Source of the DNA: Devosia equisanguinis
GTDB taxonomy: Bacteria > Pseudomonadota > Alphaproteobacteria > Rhizobiales > Hyphomicrobiaceae
Length of the DNA: 35,577 nucleotides
Assembly (NCBI GenBank): GCA_945889015.1
Contig: CAMDBL010000016.1
Location: 1 to 35,577, forward strand
Direction: 5' to 3'
Below the pieces are notes generated by a model, which was given only the letters and a program-made list of their open reading frames with translations, searched no databases and was not told where the DNA came from. Below, one piece after another: positions 17,534-26,500 of this stretch. The number at the start of each line of letters is the position of its first letter. Position 1 is the first letter of the stretch. The translations under genes were made by a program, and so were the position numbers.

Positions 17534-18184
17534 CTAGATTCGGGTGAATTTCGCCATCGCCTCTCGGAACGTCAGGCCCTTCGCCAACTCGGCCTCCGCC
17601 AGCTTGTCGTCGCTCGAATAGCGGCTCGCGAGCTCGGCGACGTTGTCGGCGTGCTCGGCGGGAATGCAGACCACGCCCGAGCCGTCCGCGACGATGGCGT
17701 CGCCTGCGCGCACCCTGACGCCGCCACAGGTGATCGGCTCGCCGATGGCGACCACCTTGATGCGCGAGCGTCCCGTCAGCGGCGTCATGTGCCGGGCGAA
17801 CACGGGAAAGCCGTGCTCGATCATCTCTTCCCGGTCGCGCACGCCGCCGTCGACGATCAGGCCGCCGAGGCCCTTGAGCTTGGCGGCGTAGGTGGCGAGG
17901 CCGCCCCAGGTCGACACCGGCCGGCCGCCATTGTCGACGACGACGATATCGCCGGGGGCGGCCGCTTCGATCATGTGACCGACCTTGAAGTCGGCGGACG
18001 TATAGTCGCCGCGCTCCGAGGACACCTGCAGCACGGTCTGGGCGCGGCCGGCGCAACGCGTGCCCGCCACCATCTGCGTCATGCCGAGCATGATGCCGGG
18101 AAACGCCACGTCGTCGAGAGCATTGGCGATGGTCGGCGTGGCGAGGCCGGCCAGGATCTTGAGCGTGGCATCTGAGACAGTCAT
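17534..18184 (-). CDS. RraA family protein / HMG aldolase-like
   Basis: ATPTIANALDDV...GGLIVDGGVRDREEMIEHGFPVFARHMTP...VRAGDAIVADGSGVVCIPAEHADNV. Start 18184 or 18190; the longer ORF is likely antisense noise. Confidence 0.9.
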   Translation of the reverse strand: MTVSDATLKILAGLATPTIANALDDVAFPGIMLGMTQMVAGTRCAGRAQTVLQVSSERGDYTSADFKVGHMIEAAAPGDIVVVDNGGRPVSTWGGLATYAAKLKGLGGLIVDGGVRDREEMIEHGFPVFARHMTPLTGRSRIKVVAIGEPITCGGVRVRAGDAIVADGSGVVCIPAEHADNVAELASRYSSDDKLAEAELAKGLTFREAMAKFTRI

Positions 18185-18365
18185 CTGCATCTCCCGCGTC
18201 GTGTCGGTTGCGGGCGGCATGATAGGTCGTGGGGTCCCTGCCGGTGCAAGGTCGTAATGCCGCGCGGGAGAGGTCTGCACCGCGCGCATGGGCCGGCTTG
18301 CCGTTCGCCGCCGCGTCGGGGCAATGTCCCCCGGCAGGTATACCGGCATTGGGCGGGCGCGGCGC

Positions 18366-19085
18366 ATGAGCATACGGGAACCGACGGGCACGCGCTGGCC
18401 GACATGGGCCGGGATCGGGCAGGGGATGGTGGCGACGCTGCCGCTGGCGTTGTCGTTCGTGCCGTTCGGGATCGCTTTCGGGATCGCCGCCGCCGAGAAG
18501 GGCATCGACCCGCTGACGGCGACGCTGTGGAGCGCGCTGGTTTGCGGCGGCGCTTCGCAGTTCGCCGCGCTCGAGTTGTGGGTGACGCCGCTGCCGGTCT
18601 TGCTGATCACGCTGACCGTGCTGATGGTCAACTCGCGGCACCTGCTCTACGGCGCGGTGCTCTATCGCCACCTCGTGCAGATGCATCCCGGACCGCGCTA
18701 CGGCCTGCTCGGGGTGATGACCGATTCCTGCTTCGCCTACGGCGTCGGCCTCGATCGGGAGGCCGAGAAGGCCGATCGCGACGACATCGGCCTGATGATG
18801 GGCGGCGGCTTCCTGATCTATGCCGGCTGGCCGGTGGCGACGTTCATCGGCGCGACGCTCGGCTCGCTGATCGGATCCGGCAAGGCGTTCGGTCTCGACG
18901 TGGTGATGGTCGCCTATTTCTCTGCCTCGCTCGCGGGCATGTGGCGGGGGCGCTCCGACGTCGTGCCGTGGATCGCGGCCTTCCTCGGCACGCTCGCAGG
19001 GCTGTGGCTGCTGCCGGTCGGCTGGCACATCATGGCGGGTGCGCTCTCGGGGGGCGCGGCCGCGCTGATCGCCGATGCAGATTGA
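18366..19085 (+). CDS. azlC: AzlC family branched-chain amino acid exporter subunit
   Basis: LSFVPFGIAFGIAAAEKGIDPLTATLWSALVCGGASQFAALELW...VNSRHLLYGAVL...GVMTDSCFAYG. Confidence 0.92.
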   Translation: MSIREPTGTRWPTWAGIGQGMVATLPLALSFVPFGIAFGIAAAEKGIDPLTATLWSALVCGGASQFAALELWVTPLPVLLITLTVLMVNSRHLLYGAVLYRHLVQMHPGPRYGLLGVMTDSCFAYGVGLDREAEKADRDDIGLMMGGGFLIYAGWPVATFIGATLGSLIGSGKAFGLDVVMVAYFSASLAGMWRGRSDVVPWIAAFLGTLAGLWLLPVGWHIMAGALSGGAAALIADAD

Positions 19086-19395
19086 GATCGCTCAGTCCTG
19101 GGCCATTCCAGCCGCCATCGCCGGCATGGCGGTCGCGACCTATCTGACGCGCGCCGGCGGCTACTGGCTGATGCGCCTCGTCCCGGTGACGCAGCGCGTC
19201 GAGCGGCTGCTGCGCCATCTCGCCAGCTCCGTCTTCGTCGCCATCGTCACGGGCGGCGCCGTCAAGGGCGAGCCGGCAGCGACGGTCGCCATCGTCGCCT
19301 CGATGACGGTGATGGCGACGACCCGGCGGGCGACACCGGCGCTCGCGTCGGGCGTCGCCGCCGCCGCCTGCTGGCGGCTAATGGGCGGGCACTGA
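19075..19395 (+). CDS. azlD: AzlD family branched-chain amino acid exporter subunit
   Basis: 106-aa, hydrophobic, MAVATYLTRAGGYWLMRLVPVTQRVERLLRHLASSVFVAIV; overlaps azlC by 11 bp. Confidence 0.88.
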   Translation: MQIEIAQSWAIPAAIAGMAVATYLTRAGGYWLMRLVPVTQRVERLLRHLASSVFVAIVTGGAVKGEPAATVAIVASMTVMATTRRATPALASGVAAAACWRLMGGH

Positions 19396-20853
19396 GCCGT
19401 CGGCGATCTGGGTCTCGCTGAGCGCGGGCAGCAGCGTCGCGGCCGGCATCGACACCGGCTGCGGCCACAGCGCGATCCGCCGCCGAACCAGGTCGATGTG
19501 CGCGCGCAGGTCGTAGAGCTGGTCGGAAAAGTGCAGCGGAACCCGGATGCGCCGAGCTGCCGCGTCGATCCGCTCGATGTCCTCGGCGAATGCCACTGAA
19601 TCTGTCTGCGGCGGCGAGCGGTCCATCTGCCGCTCGAGCGCCTTCAACTCCCCGTACCAGTAGAGGAGCCGGCGGCGGACGGACCACTGGTAGAGCATCG
19701 GCAGCAGGCGCATCAGCGGCAGGATCAGCGTGAGGGCCGGGATCAGCACCAGCAGAGCCTGCACGCCATAGGTGCTGACGAGCGAGGTGATCGAGAACGG
19801 CAGGCCGAGGCGGTTGTTGAGAGGGCCGATGGTGCGGATCAGGAATGGCAACTCGCCCGACTTGTAAAGGTGGCGGGCCTGCGAGGCGAGCTCGTACTCG
19901 GGATCGGCGCCGCTCGGGAACTGGCCGGCCTTGTGGAACAGCACGGGATCGCCGGATCGGTCGACGGGCGATTTCGGATTTTGGATGACCGCATTCGTCA
20001 GCAGGTTGACCAGCGACCCATCGAGGTTGGAGCGCACCACGAGGGCCGCCGCCGTCGCGAGCAGCGTGATGTTCGCCGATGGGATGACCGGCTCGAACTC
20101 GACGGCGGCGCGGTTCATCACGACCGAGGTCAGCGCCGGGAAGCGGCTGGTGTAGGCCTGAGCCTCCGGCGAGAAATCCATCAATCGGATGTTCTCGACG
20201 CGCAGCAAGCGCTGAATACGATCGGTCTCGGGTGGGAGGATCAGAATAGCCGCGTCCGCCTCTCCGCTGGCGAGTGCCTTGGCGTCGTCGGTGAGCTCCT
20301 TGTCCATCAGGACGGAGTTCTCCGAGTTGACCCCGTTGGCGCGCAGCAGCTGCAGCGCGACCCGGCGGCTGCCGCTGGCCACCGTGCCGGTCAGGATCTT
20401 CTTCCCCTCGAGGTCGCGCAAGCTCGCGATCGGCAGGTCGCCGCGTGTGAACACCCAGATCGGCTCCAGCAGCAAGCGGCCGACGGAGCGGACGGCGACA
20501 CGCTGGACCTCGTGGCGGTCGCGCGCCCGCGAGCTGGCGAGGCGACCGGTCAGGCTGCCCATGAAGCCGCCCTTGATGATGCCGCCGTCGATCCCGGAAT
20601 TCGGGTCCTGCAGTGCCTTGAGCAACTCGGTGCCCTGCAGCTCCGGCTTCAGCTCGAGCGTGACGCCGTAGCGCTGGAGCTCACCGGTGTAGGTCTTGGC
20701 GAGCTCCGCATAGCCGCCGTCCCCGCCGCCGACGGCGAGCACGATGCGGCCCTCCGGGGTTCTCCCCTGCAGAAACGGGAACAGGGTCAGCAGGGCGAGC
20801 GTCAGTAGGCCAGTCGCTCCCGCGAGCGTGCGGTTCGTCGTGCCTTGGGACAT
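19378..20853 (-). CDS. TAXI family TRAP-type solute-binding protein with C-terminal membrane segment
   Basis: LAVGGGDGGYAELAKTYTGELQRYGVTLELKPELQGTELLKALQDPNSGIDGGIIKGG, LDREGKKILTG-like RDLEGKKILTGTVASGSRRVALQLL; C-terminal TM VQALLVLIPALTLILPLMRLLPMLYQW. Confidence 0.8.
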   Translation of the reverse strand: MSQGTTNRTLAGATGLLTLALLTLFPFLQGRTPEGRIVLAVGGGDGGYAELAKTYTGELQRYGVTLELKPELQGTELLKALQDPNSGIDGGIIKGGFMGSLTGRLASSRARDRHEVQRVAVRSVGRLLLEPIWVFTRGDLPIASLRDLEGKKILTGTVASGSRRVALQLLRANGVNSENSVLMDKELTDDAKALASGEADAAILILPPETDRIQRLLRVENIRLMDFSPEAQAYTSRFPALTSVVMNRAAVEFEPVIPSANITLLATAAALVVRSNLDGSLVNLLTNAVIQNPKSPVDRSGDPVLFHKAGQFPSGADPEYELASQARHLYKSGELPFLIRTIGPLNNRLGLPFSITSLVSTYGVQALLVLIPALTLILPLMRLLPMLYQWSVRRRLLYWYGELKALERQMDRSPPQTDSVAFAEDIERIDAAARRIRVPLHFSDQLYDLRAHIDLVRRRIALWPQPVSMPAATLLPALSETQIADGSVPAH

Positions 20854-21157
20854 GGCTGCGGTGATCCTCGCTCCGAAAATGCGGCAACGGCGCTCGTTCG
20901 TGGATCCATGCCGCCCAACGAGCGTTCTAGCCCGTCAGACGAGCATGGCAACTGTGCGGCGCCACGTGGTGCGCGGCCGATAGCCTATGGAAATCATGGA
21001 CAGGCGGGGTAGCGGGCTTGCGTGTCGGATTGTGCTGTTGTTGCCTCTGCTTGCCTCCGCCGCAGCGCCAGCGTCTCCGGCGTGTATTTCGCCTCGTGCG
21101 GGGGGCTCGCGGACGAGGTTGGCTCGCCAGCGAGGATCGCCGCCTCTGGCCCATCAC

Positions 21158-22414
21158 CTACGCCGGCTTGACGCGGCTGCCCGGCGGTAGGCCCCGGGCA
21201 TAGCGTGCCTCGATGTAATGCTCGACGATGCCCTTGAACTCTTCCGCGATGCCGGCGCCCCGCAACGTCAAGACCTTGCGGCCGTCGATGAAGATCGGAG
21301 CGGCGGGCGTCTCGCCGGTACCGGGCAAGGAGATGCCGATGTCGGCGTGCTTGGATTCGCCTGGTCCATTGACGATGCAACCCATGACCGCGAGGTTCAG
21401 CCCCTCGACGCCGGGATAGCGCGCCTTCCACTCGGGCATGCGGGTGCGGATCATCTCCTGCACGTCGCGCGCGAGCTCCTGGAACACGGTCGAGGTGGTG
21501 CGGCCGCAGCCGGGGCAGGCCGCCACGATCGGCATGAAGGTTCTGAGCCCCATGGTCTGCAGCAGCTCCTGGGCGGCGCGCACCTCGAGCGTGCGGTCGC
21601 CGCCGGGCTCGGGCGTCAACGAGTAGCGAATGGTGTCGCCGATGCCGGCCTGCAGCACGATGCCCATCGCGGCGGAGGAAGCGACGATGCCCTTGGAGCC
21701 CATGCCGGCCTCGGTCAGGCCCAAGTGCAGGGCATAGCTGCAGCGCTCGGCCAGCAGCGTGTAGACCGACACGAGATCCTGAACCGAGGAGACCTTGGCC
21801 GAGATGATGATGCGGTCGGCCCCGAGGCCCAGCTCCTCGGCGCGCGCGGCCGACATGAGGCCCGACTGTACGATCGCCTCGTGCATGACGGAGCGGGCAT
21901 CCCGGGGCGAGGGCAGCCGGGAGTTCTCGTCCATCAGGTGGGTCAGCAGGTCTTGGTCGAGCGAGCCCCAGTTGACGCCGATTCGGACGGGCTTGTTGTG
22001 GCGCAAGGCCTGCTCGATGATCGATGAGAACTGGCGGTCCTTCTTATCCTTGAAGCCGACGTTGCCCGGATTGATGCGGTACTTGTCGAGCGCCTCGGCA
22101 CAGGCCGGGTTCTCGGCCAGCAGCGTGTGGCCGATGTAGTGGAAGTCGCCGACCAGGGGAACCTTGACGCCCAGCTTCAGCAGCTTCTCGCGGATGTGCG
22201 GCACCGCTTTCGCCGCTTCGTCGCGGTCGACCGTGATCCGCACCAGCTCCGAGCCGGCCCTGGCCAGCGCCGCCACCTGCCGCACCGTCCCGTCGATGTC
22301 GGCGGTATCGGTGTTGGTCATGGACTGGACGACGACCGGCGCCTCGCCGCCGACGATGACGCCGCCGACGTCGACGGGAACCGAGGCGCGGCGGGGGGCG
22401 ATGAGGTGGGGCAT
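21158..22414 (-). CDS. ispG: 4-hydroxy-3-methylbut-2-enyl diphosphate synthase (IspG/GcpE)
   Basis: [96 protein letters not shown]. Confidence 0.97.
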   Translation of the reverse strand: MPHLIAPRRASVPVDVGGVIVGGEAPVVVQSMTNTDTADIDGTVRQVAALARAGSELVRITVDRDEAAKAVPHIREKLLKLGVKVPLVGDFHYIGHTLLAENPACAEALDKYRINPGNVGFKDKKDRQFSSIIEQALRHNKPVRIGVNWGSLDQDLLTHLMDENSRLPSPRDARSVMHEAIVQSGLMSAARAEELGLGADRIIISAKVSSVQDLVSVYTLLAERCSYALHLGLTEAGMGSKGIVASSAAMGIVLQAGIGDTIRYSLTPEPGGDRTLEVRAAQELLQTMGLRTFMPIVAACPGCGRTTSTVFQELARDVQEMIRTRMPEWKARYPGVEGLNLAVMGCIVNGPGESKHADIGISLPGTGETPAAPIFIDGRKVLTLRGAGIAEEFKGIVEHYIEARYARGLPPGSRVKPA

Positions 22415-22475
22415 GGCGGGCTCCGTGAGGCTTCAGTCTACCTAAAGGAGAGGCACCCCCGCGCCAAGCCCGTCG

Positions 22476-23273
22476 TCAGGTCGTTGAGCGCCGCACCGTA
22501 CCAGCCAGCGCCACACCCGCCATCGCGGCCAGTACCACCACGATCGCGGGGCCACCGGGAATGTCGCCTGCGAGCGACAGCGCCAGGCCGCCGGTCACAC
22601 CGAGGGCAGCCACCGCGGCCGACAGCACCGCCATTCGCTCGGGCGTGCCCGAGAACGGTCGCGCCGCCACCGCCGGCATGATCAGGACCGCGATCACCAG
22701 CAGCGCGCCGACGATCTTGATGGCGATGGCGATGGTCAACGCCAAGAGCAGCGTGAAGGCCGTGCGTACGAGGCCGCGGTCGACGCCCTCGGCGGCGGCC
22801 AGCTCGTCGTGGATGGCGACCGCGAGAAGTGGCCGCCACAGCCACACCAGGGTCGCGATCACCACCGCGCCGCCACCCCACACCCAGGCGAGGTCGGTGA
22901 GGCTGACCGCGAAGATGTCCCCGAACAGGTAGCTCATCAGGTCGACCGAGGGTCCGCGCACCAGGGAGGCGGCGATGACGCCGAGCGCCAGCCCCGCGTG
23001 CGCCAACAGGCCGAGGATCGAATCGAGCGGCACGATCTGCTGGCGCCCGAGCAGGATCAGCAGGCCGCTGACCGCCAGCGTCACCGCCAGGACACTCGCG
23101 GTCACATCGGTATTCAACAACAAGCCGAGCGCCACGCCGATCAGGCCCGCCTGCGCGATGGTCTCGCCGATGTAGGCCATCCGGCTCCAGACGACGAAGC
23201 AGCCGAGCGGGGCTGCGAACAGCCCAAGGCCGATGCCGGCCGCCAGGGCTCTGAGGAAGAACGGCTCCAGCAC
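22476..23273 (-). CDS. znuB: Zinc ABC transporter permease ZnuB
   Basis: FFLRALAAGIGLGLFAAPLGCFVVWSRMAYIGETIAQAGLIGVALG; GALLVIAVLIMPAVAARPFS. GTG start 23273, 2 bp after the znuC stop. Confidence 0.92.
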   Translation of the reverse strand: MLEPFFLRALAAGIGLGLFAAPLGCFVVWSRMAYIGETIAQAGLIGVALGLLLNTDVTASVLAVTLAVSGLLILLGRQQIVPLDSILGLLAHAGLALGVIAASLVRGPSVDLMSYLFGDIFAVSLTDLAWVWGGGAVVIATLVWLWRPLLAVAIHDELAAAEGVDRGLVRTAFTLLLALTIAIAIKIVGALLVIAVLIMPAVAARPFSGTPERMAVLSAAVAALGVTGGLALSLAGDIPGGPAIVVVLAAMAGVALAGTVRRSTT

Positions 23274-23275
23274 CC

Positions 23276-24220
23276 TCAACGCCTCCGTTCGACGCGGGCC
23301 GCACGCGGCGCGGGACTCGCGGCAGTGCCGGGCACCTGATCGGTCGCGGGTGCGTGCGGCGCGCCGTCGAGGTCGTGGCGATGGTCGTGATCGTGGTGAT
23401 AGACGCCGAACGCCAGCGCCGCCTCGTTGCCGAACAGGCGCACGTACTCGGGATGGCGGGCGACCGTGTGGGGCACGCCCGAGCAGCACACGTGCCGATT
23501 GAGGCAAATGACCCGGTCCGATTGCGCCATCACCACGTGCAGGTCGTGACTGATCAGCAGCACGCCGAAGCCGCGCTCCGCCCGCAGCTTTCCGATCAGC
23601 GTGTAGAGTTCGGCCTCGCCGACATAGTCGACGCCGGCGACCGGCTCGTCGAGCACCAGAAGATGCGGCCGCCTGAGCAGCGCGCGCGCCAGCAGCACGC
23701 GCTGCAACTCGCCGCCGGAGAGCCTGTCGATCTGCTGGTCGGCGATGGCGCCGGCGCCGACCTCGTCCAGTGCCTTCATCACCTCGTCGTCCGGGCTCGG
23801 TTGGCCGAGCGTCAGGAACCGCGTCACCGTCAGCGGGATCGAGCGCTCGATGTCGAAGCGCTGGGGCACATAGCCGACGATGAGGCCGGACGCGCGCGCG
23901 ACCTGTCCGGCATCAGGCCACTCGAGCCCGAGCATGACGCGGACCAGCGTGGTCTTGCCGGCGCCGTTCGGGCCGATCAGAGTCAAGATCTCGCCCGCCG
24001 ACACGTCGAGATCGATGTCCTCGAGGATGCGCCGGCCCGTTTTGGCGAGGCCGACGCCGCGGGCGCTGAGCAGCACGCCGCCGAGCGCGGGTGCGGAAGG
24101 CGGCAGTGGCACATGGGAATGATCGTGCCCGTGGCCGTGGGCATGACCGTGGTGATGATGCGGCTGCGTGTGGCCGCGGCAGGTGTCGGTCTCGCCGGTG
24201 ATCGCCGTGCGGTCCTGCAT
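23276..24220 (-). CDS. znuC: Zinc ABC transporter ATP-binding protein ZnuC
   Basis: LIGPNGAGKTTLVRVMLGLEWPD, LSGGELQRVLLARALLRRPHLLVLDEPVAGVD; N-terminal His-rich HHHHGHAHGHGHDHSH and C-terminal HHDHDHRHD. Confidence 0.94.
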   Translation of the reverse strand: MQDRTAITGETDTCRGHTQPHHHHGHAHGHGHDHSHVPLPPSAPALGGVLLSARGVGLAKTGRRILEDIDLDVSAGEILTLIGPNGAGKTTLVRVMLGLEWPDAGQVARASGLIVGYVPQRFDIERSIPLTVTRFLTLGQPSPDDEVMKALDEVGAGAIADQQIDRLSGGELQRVLLARALLRRPHLLVLDEPVAGVDYVGEAELYTLIGKLRAERGFGVLLISHDLHVVMAQSDRVICLNRHVCCSGVPHTVARHPEYVRLFGNEAALAFGVYHHDHDHRHDLDGAPHAPATDQVPGTAASPAPRAARVERRR

Positions 24221-24246
24221 CGGGCTGTCCCTTCTCTCCCGGCCGC

Positions 24247-24732
24247 TCACGCGCAGTTGCCGCAGACGCCGGAGACCTCGACGATCGAGGCGGACGGCTT
24301 GAAGTGAGCCTTCGCCGCTGCCGCGTCGATCGCTTTCAGCACGGTGTCGCCGGCGACCTCGGCCACGTCGCCGCAATGCTGGCAGGTCAGTACCACCTGC
24401 ACCGCGCCGGCCCCGTGGTCGCCGTGGCAGGCGAAGTAGGCGTTGCGACTTTCCAGCCGATGCACCACGCCGGCCTCGAGCAGCGCGTCGAGCGCGCGAT
24501 AGATCGAGACCGGTGCGAGCCGCGTGCCTTTCTTGGCGAGACGCTCCTGCACATCATAGGCGCCGACAGCGGCATGCGAGCCGGCGATTTCCTCGAATAC
24601 CAGGCGCCGCAGGTCCGTCAGCCGGATCTGCTTGGCCGCGAAAGCCACGCGCACGCGCTCCAGTGCGTCCTCCATGCAGGGATGGTGGTCGTGCCCATGC
24701 TCGGGAAAGATCGGGGGCGTGGGGTGGCGCAT
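24247..24732 (-). CDS. zur: Fur-family zinc uptake regulator Zur
   Basis: IRLTDLRRLVFEEIAGSHAAVGAYDVQERLAKKGTRLAPVSIYRALDALLEAGVVHRLESRNAYFACHGDH, CQHCGD and CGNC metal motifs; same strand and just upstream of znuC-znuB. Confidence 0.93.
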   Translation of the reverse strand: MRHPTPPIFPEHGHDHHPCMEDALERVRVAFAAKQIRLTDLRRLVFEEIAGSHAAVGAYDVQERLAKKGTRLAPVSIYRALDALLEAGVVHRLESRNAYFACHGDHGAGAVQVVLTCQHCGDVAEVAGDTVLKAIDAAAAKAHFKPSASIVEVSGVCGNCA

Positions 24733-25006
24733 GCTGGGCTCGTCGCTGTGGTGGCCCGGCCACTCGTAACACTGTTTCGTCAAACACCCAAACGCCGCTG
24801 CGCCCAGCGGCACGACGACAGGGCGGCCAAGGTATTGAGAAGACGGGACAATCACAACCTCGTGCGCAACATCTAAAATCGGTGTGGGAAACCGGGGATT
24901 GCCGCTTTTCGCCACCTTTTGGTGGTTCACCCGACATCGGGAATTCCGGTGGCGCTGAGGTCGCGTCGGAGCCGGTCGCGTGTGCGGCACCAGGAACACA
25001 GGCTGT

Positions 25007-26182
25007 ATGTTCATGTCCAGCGGGTCGGTTTCACCAGCATACATCGTGGCGGCACGACGCAGTGCTCTCGGCCGCATCGGCGGCCTGCACCGCAACCGGC
25101 GGATCGAGGATCTGGCGGCACCCGTGGTCGGCGCGGCGCTCGAGGACTGCGGCATCGCCCCCGGGCGCGTCGACGAGGTGATCATCGGCAACGCCAGCGC
25201 GGGTGGCAATCCTGCCCGCCTGATCGCACTCACCGCCGGGCTGCCGGAAGCGGCGGCTGCCTCGACCATCGACCGGCAGTGCGCGTCGGGGCTCGACGCG
25301 ATCCTCAACGCCGCACGGCTGATCAACCTCGGCGAAGCGAGTGTGATCGTCGCGGGCGGCGCGGAATCGCTGTCGACCGCGCCGTGGCGGATCGCCAAGC
25401 CGAAGAGCATCTATCAGACGCCGCATTTCATCGGCCTGGAGCCGGTCAACTCCGAGGCGAGCGAGGTGTTGCCGCAGCTCGAGGCAGCCGAGGACATGGC
25501 CCGCGCGCTGAAGATCGGCCGCTCCCAGCAGGACGCCTATGCCATCAAGTCGTTCCTCAAGGCCGAGCAGGCGAGGGACGCGCGCCGCTTCGTCGGCGAG
25601 ATTGTGCCGCTGAAGGCCAATGCCGACGAGGCACGCGACCAGAGCGCAGTCGATCCGGACCCCGACGAGATGCAGCAGATGCTGCCGTTCAACCAACCGG
25701 ACGGGACGCTGACCGCAGGCAACACCAGCGCTTTGCATGACGGTGCCGCGATCGTGGTGATGGTGTCGGAGGCGGTCTGGATCGAGCTCGGCAAGCCCGC
25801 CGCGCTGAAGCTGGTCGCCGGCGCCACTCAGGGCGTGTCCCACGACCGCGAAGGCTGGGCGCCGATCGCTGCAGTGACCAAGCTCTACGGCCGGCTCAAC
25901 GGCCACAAGCCGCAGGATATCGGCGTGTTCGAGGTCGCCGAGACATCGGCGGCGCAGGCGATCGCGATCGGCGACGCGCTGGGCCTCGACGACAGCCGTC
26001 TCAACCCTGACGGTGGCGCGATCGTGCGTGGCCATCCGCTCGGTGCGTCGGGGGCGGTGCTGGTGGTGCGCCTGTTCACGCGCATGGTCCGCTCGAAGGC
26101 GGCCGACAAGCCGCGCTACGGCGTCGCCGCGCAAGGCGCCGTCGGCGGCATGGGCTTGGCGGCACTGTTCGAGGGCGTCTAG
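25007..26182 (+). CDS. Thiolase family protein (divergent acetyl-CoA acyltransferase homologue)
   Basis: STIDRQCASGLDAILNAARLI (nucleophile Cys), RGHPLGASGAVLVVRLFTRM; C-terminal GVAAQGAVGGMGLAALFEG. Start 25007 or 25013; the ORF begins at 24980. Confidence 0.9.
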   Translation: MFMSSGSVSPAYIVAARRSALGRIGGLHRNRRIEDLAAPVVGAALEDCGIAPGRVDEVIIGNASAGGNPARLIALTAGLPEAAAASTIDRQCASGLDAILNAARLINLGEASVIVAGGAESLSTAPWRIAKPKSIYQTPHFIGLEPVNSEASEVLPQLEAAEDMARALKIGRSQQDAYAIKSFLKAEQARDARRFVGEIVPLKANADEARDQSAVDPDPDEMQQMLPFNQPDGTLTAGNTSALHDGAAIVVMVSEAVWIELGKPAALKLVAGATQGVSHDREGWAPIAAVTKLYGRLNGHKPQDIGVFEVAETSAAQAIAIGDALGLDDSRLNPDGGAIVRGHPLGASGAVLVVRLFTRMVRSKAADKPRYGVAAQGAVGGMGLAALFEGV

Positions 26183-26217
26183 CTCTCGCTCCGCCCACGT
26201 CCGGCAGGTCGGCCTCC

Positions 26218-26256
26218 CAGCCGCTGCAGTTCGCGCGAGGGAGACGCGAGCGGCTG
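26218..26256. other. Inverted repeat between the thiolase and HWE kinase genes, possible terminator or structured RNA
   Basis: CAGCCGCT-gcagtt-CGCG-cgagggaga-CGCG-AGCGGCTG. Confidence 0.35.
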
Positions 26257-26500
26257 TAGTGCGCCGCGTACGCTCGCAAAAGTGTGTTGGCTCGGCACGC
26301 CCTCGCGCCGCCATGAGGTCATGACGGAGCGTTGGTAAAGCGATACAGTGACGACCCGGGTGGATGGTCCGTCCATGCACGGTTCGGTGAGCTGGATGCT
26401 GGCCTCGGGGCTCTTCGCATGCTGCCGCCGCCGCAGGGTGGAGCACAAGGCAAATCTCGGACGTCAAACTCTTTAGTGCCGGGGACTTCGGTCGCCGGTC

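Noticed and set aside
17346-19028. 560-aa minus-strand ORF
   Set aside because: Shadow ORF across arsC, RraA and azlC; the recognised proteins are in other frames.
20994-21431. Minus ORF with tail HEAKYTPETLALRRRQAEATTAQSDTQARYPACP
   Set aside because: The tail looks protein-like and might be a gene remnant, but its upstream part is an off-frame read of ispG and there is no independent start; too weak.
24912-24925. Short hairpin CCACC-TTTT-GGTGG upstream of the thiolase gene
   Set aside because: Only 5-bp arms; expected by chance in GC-rich DNA. No convincing Zur box was seen in the zur/thiolase gap either.
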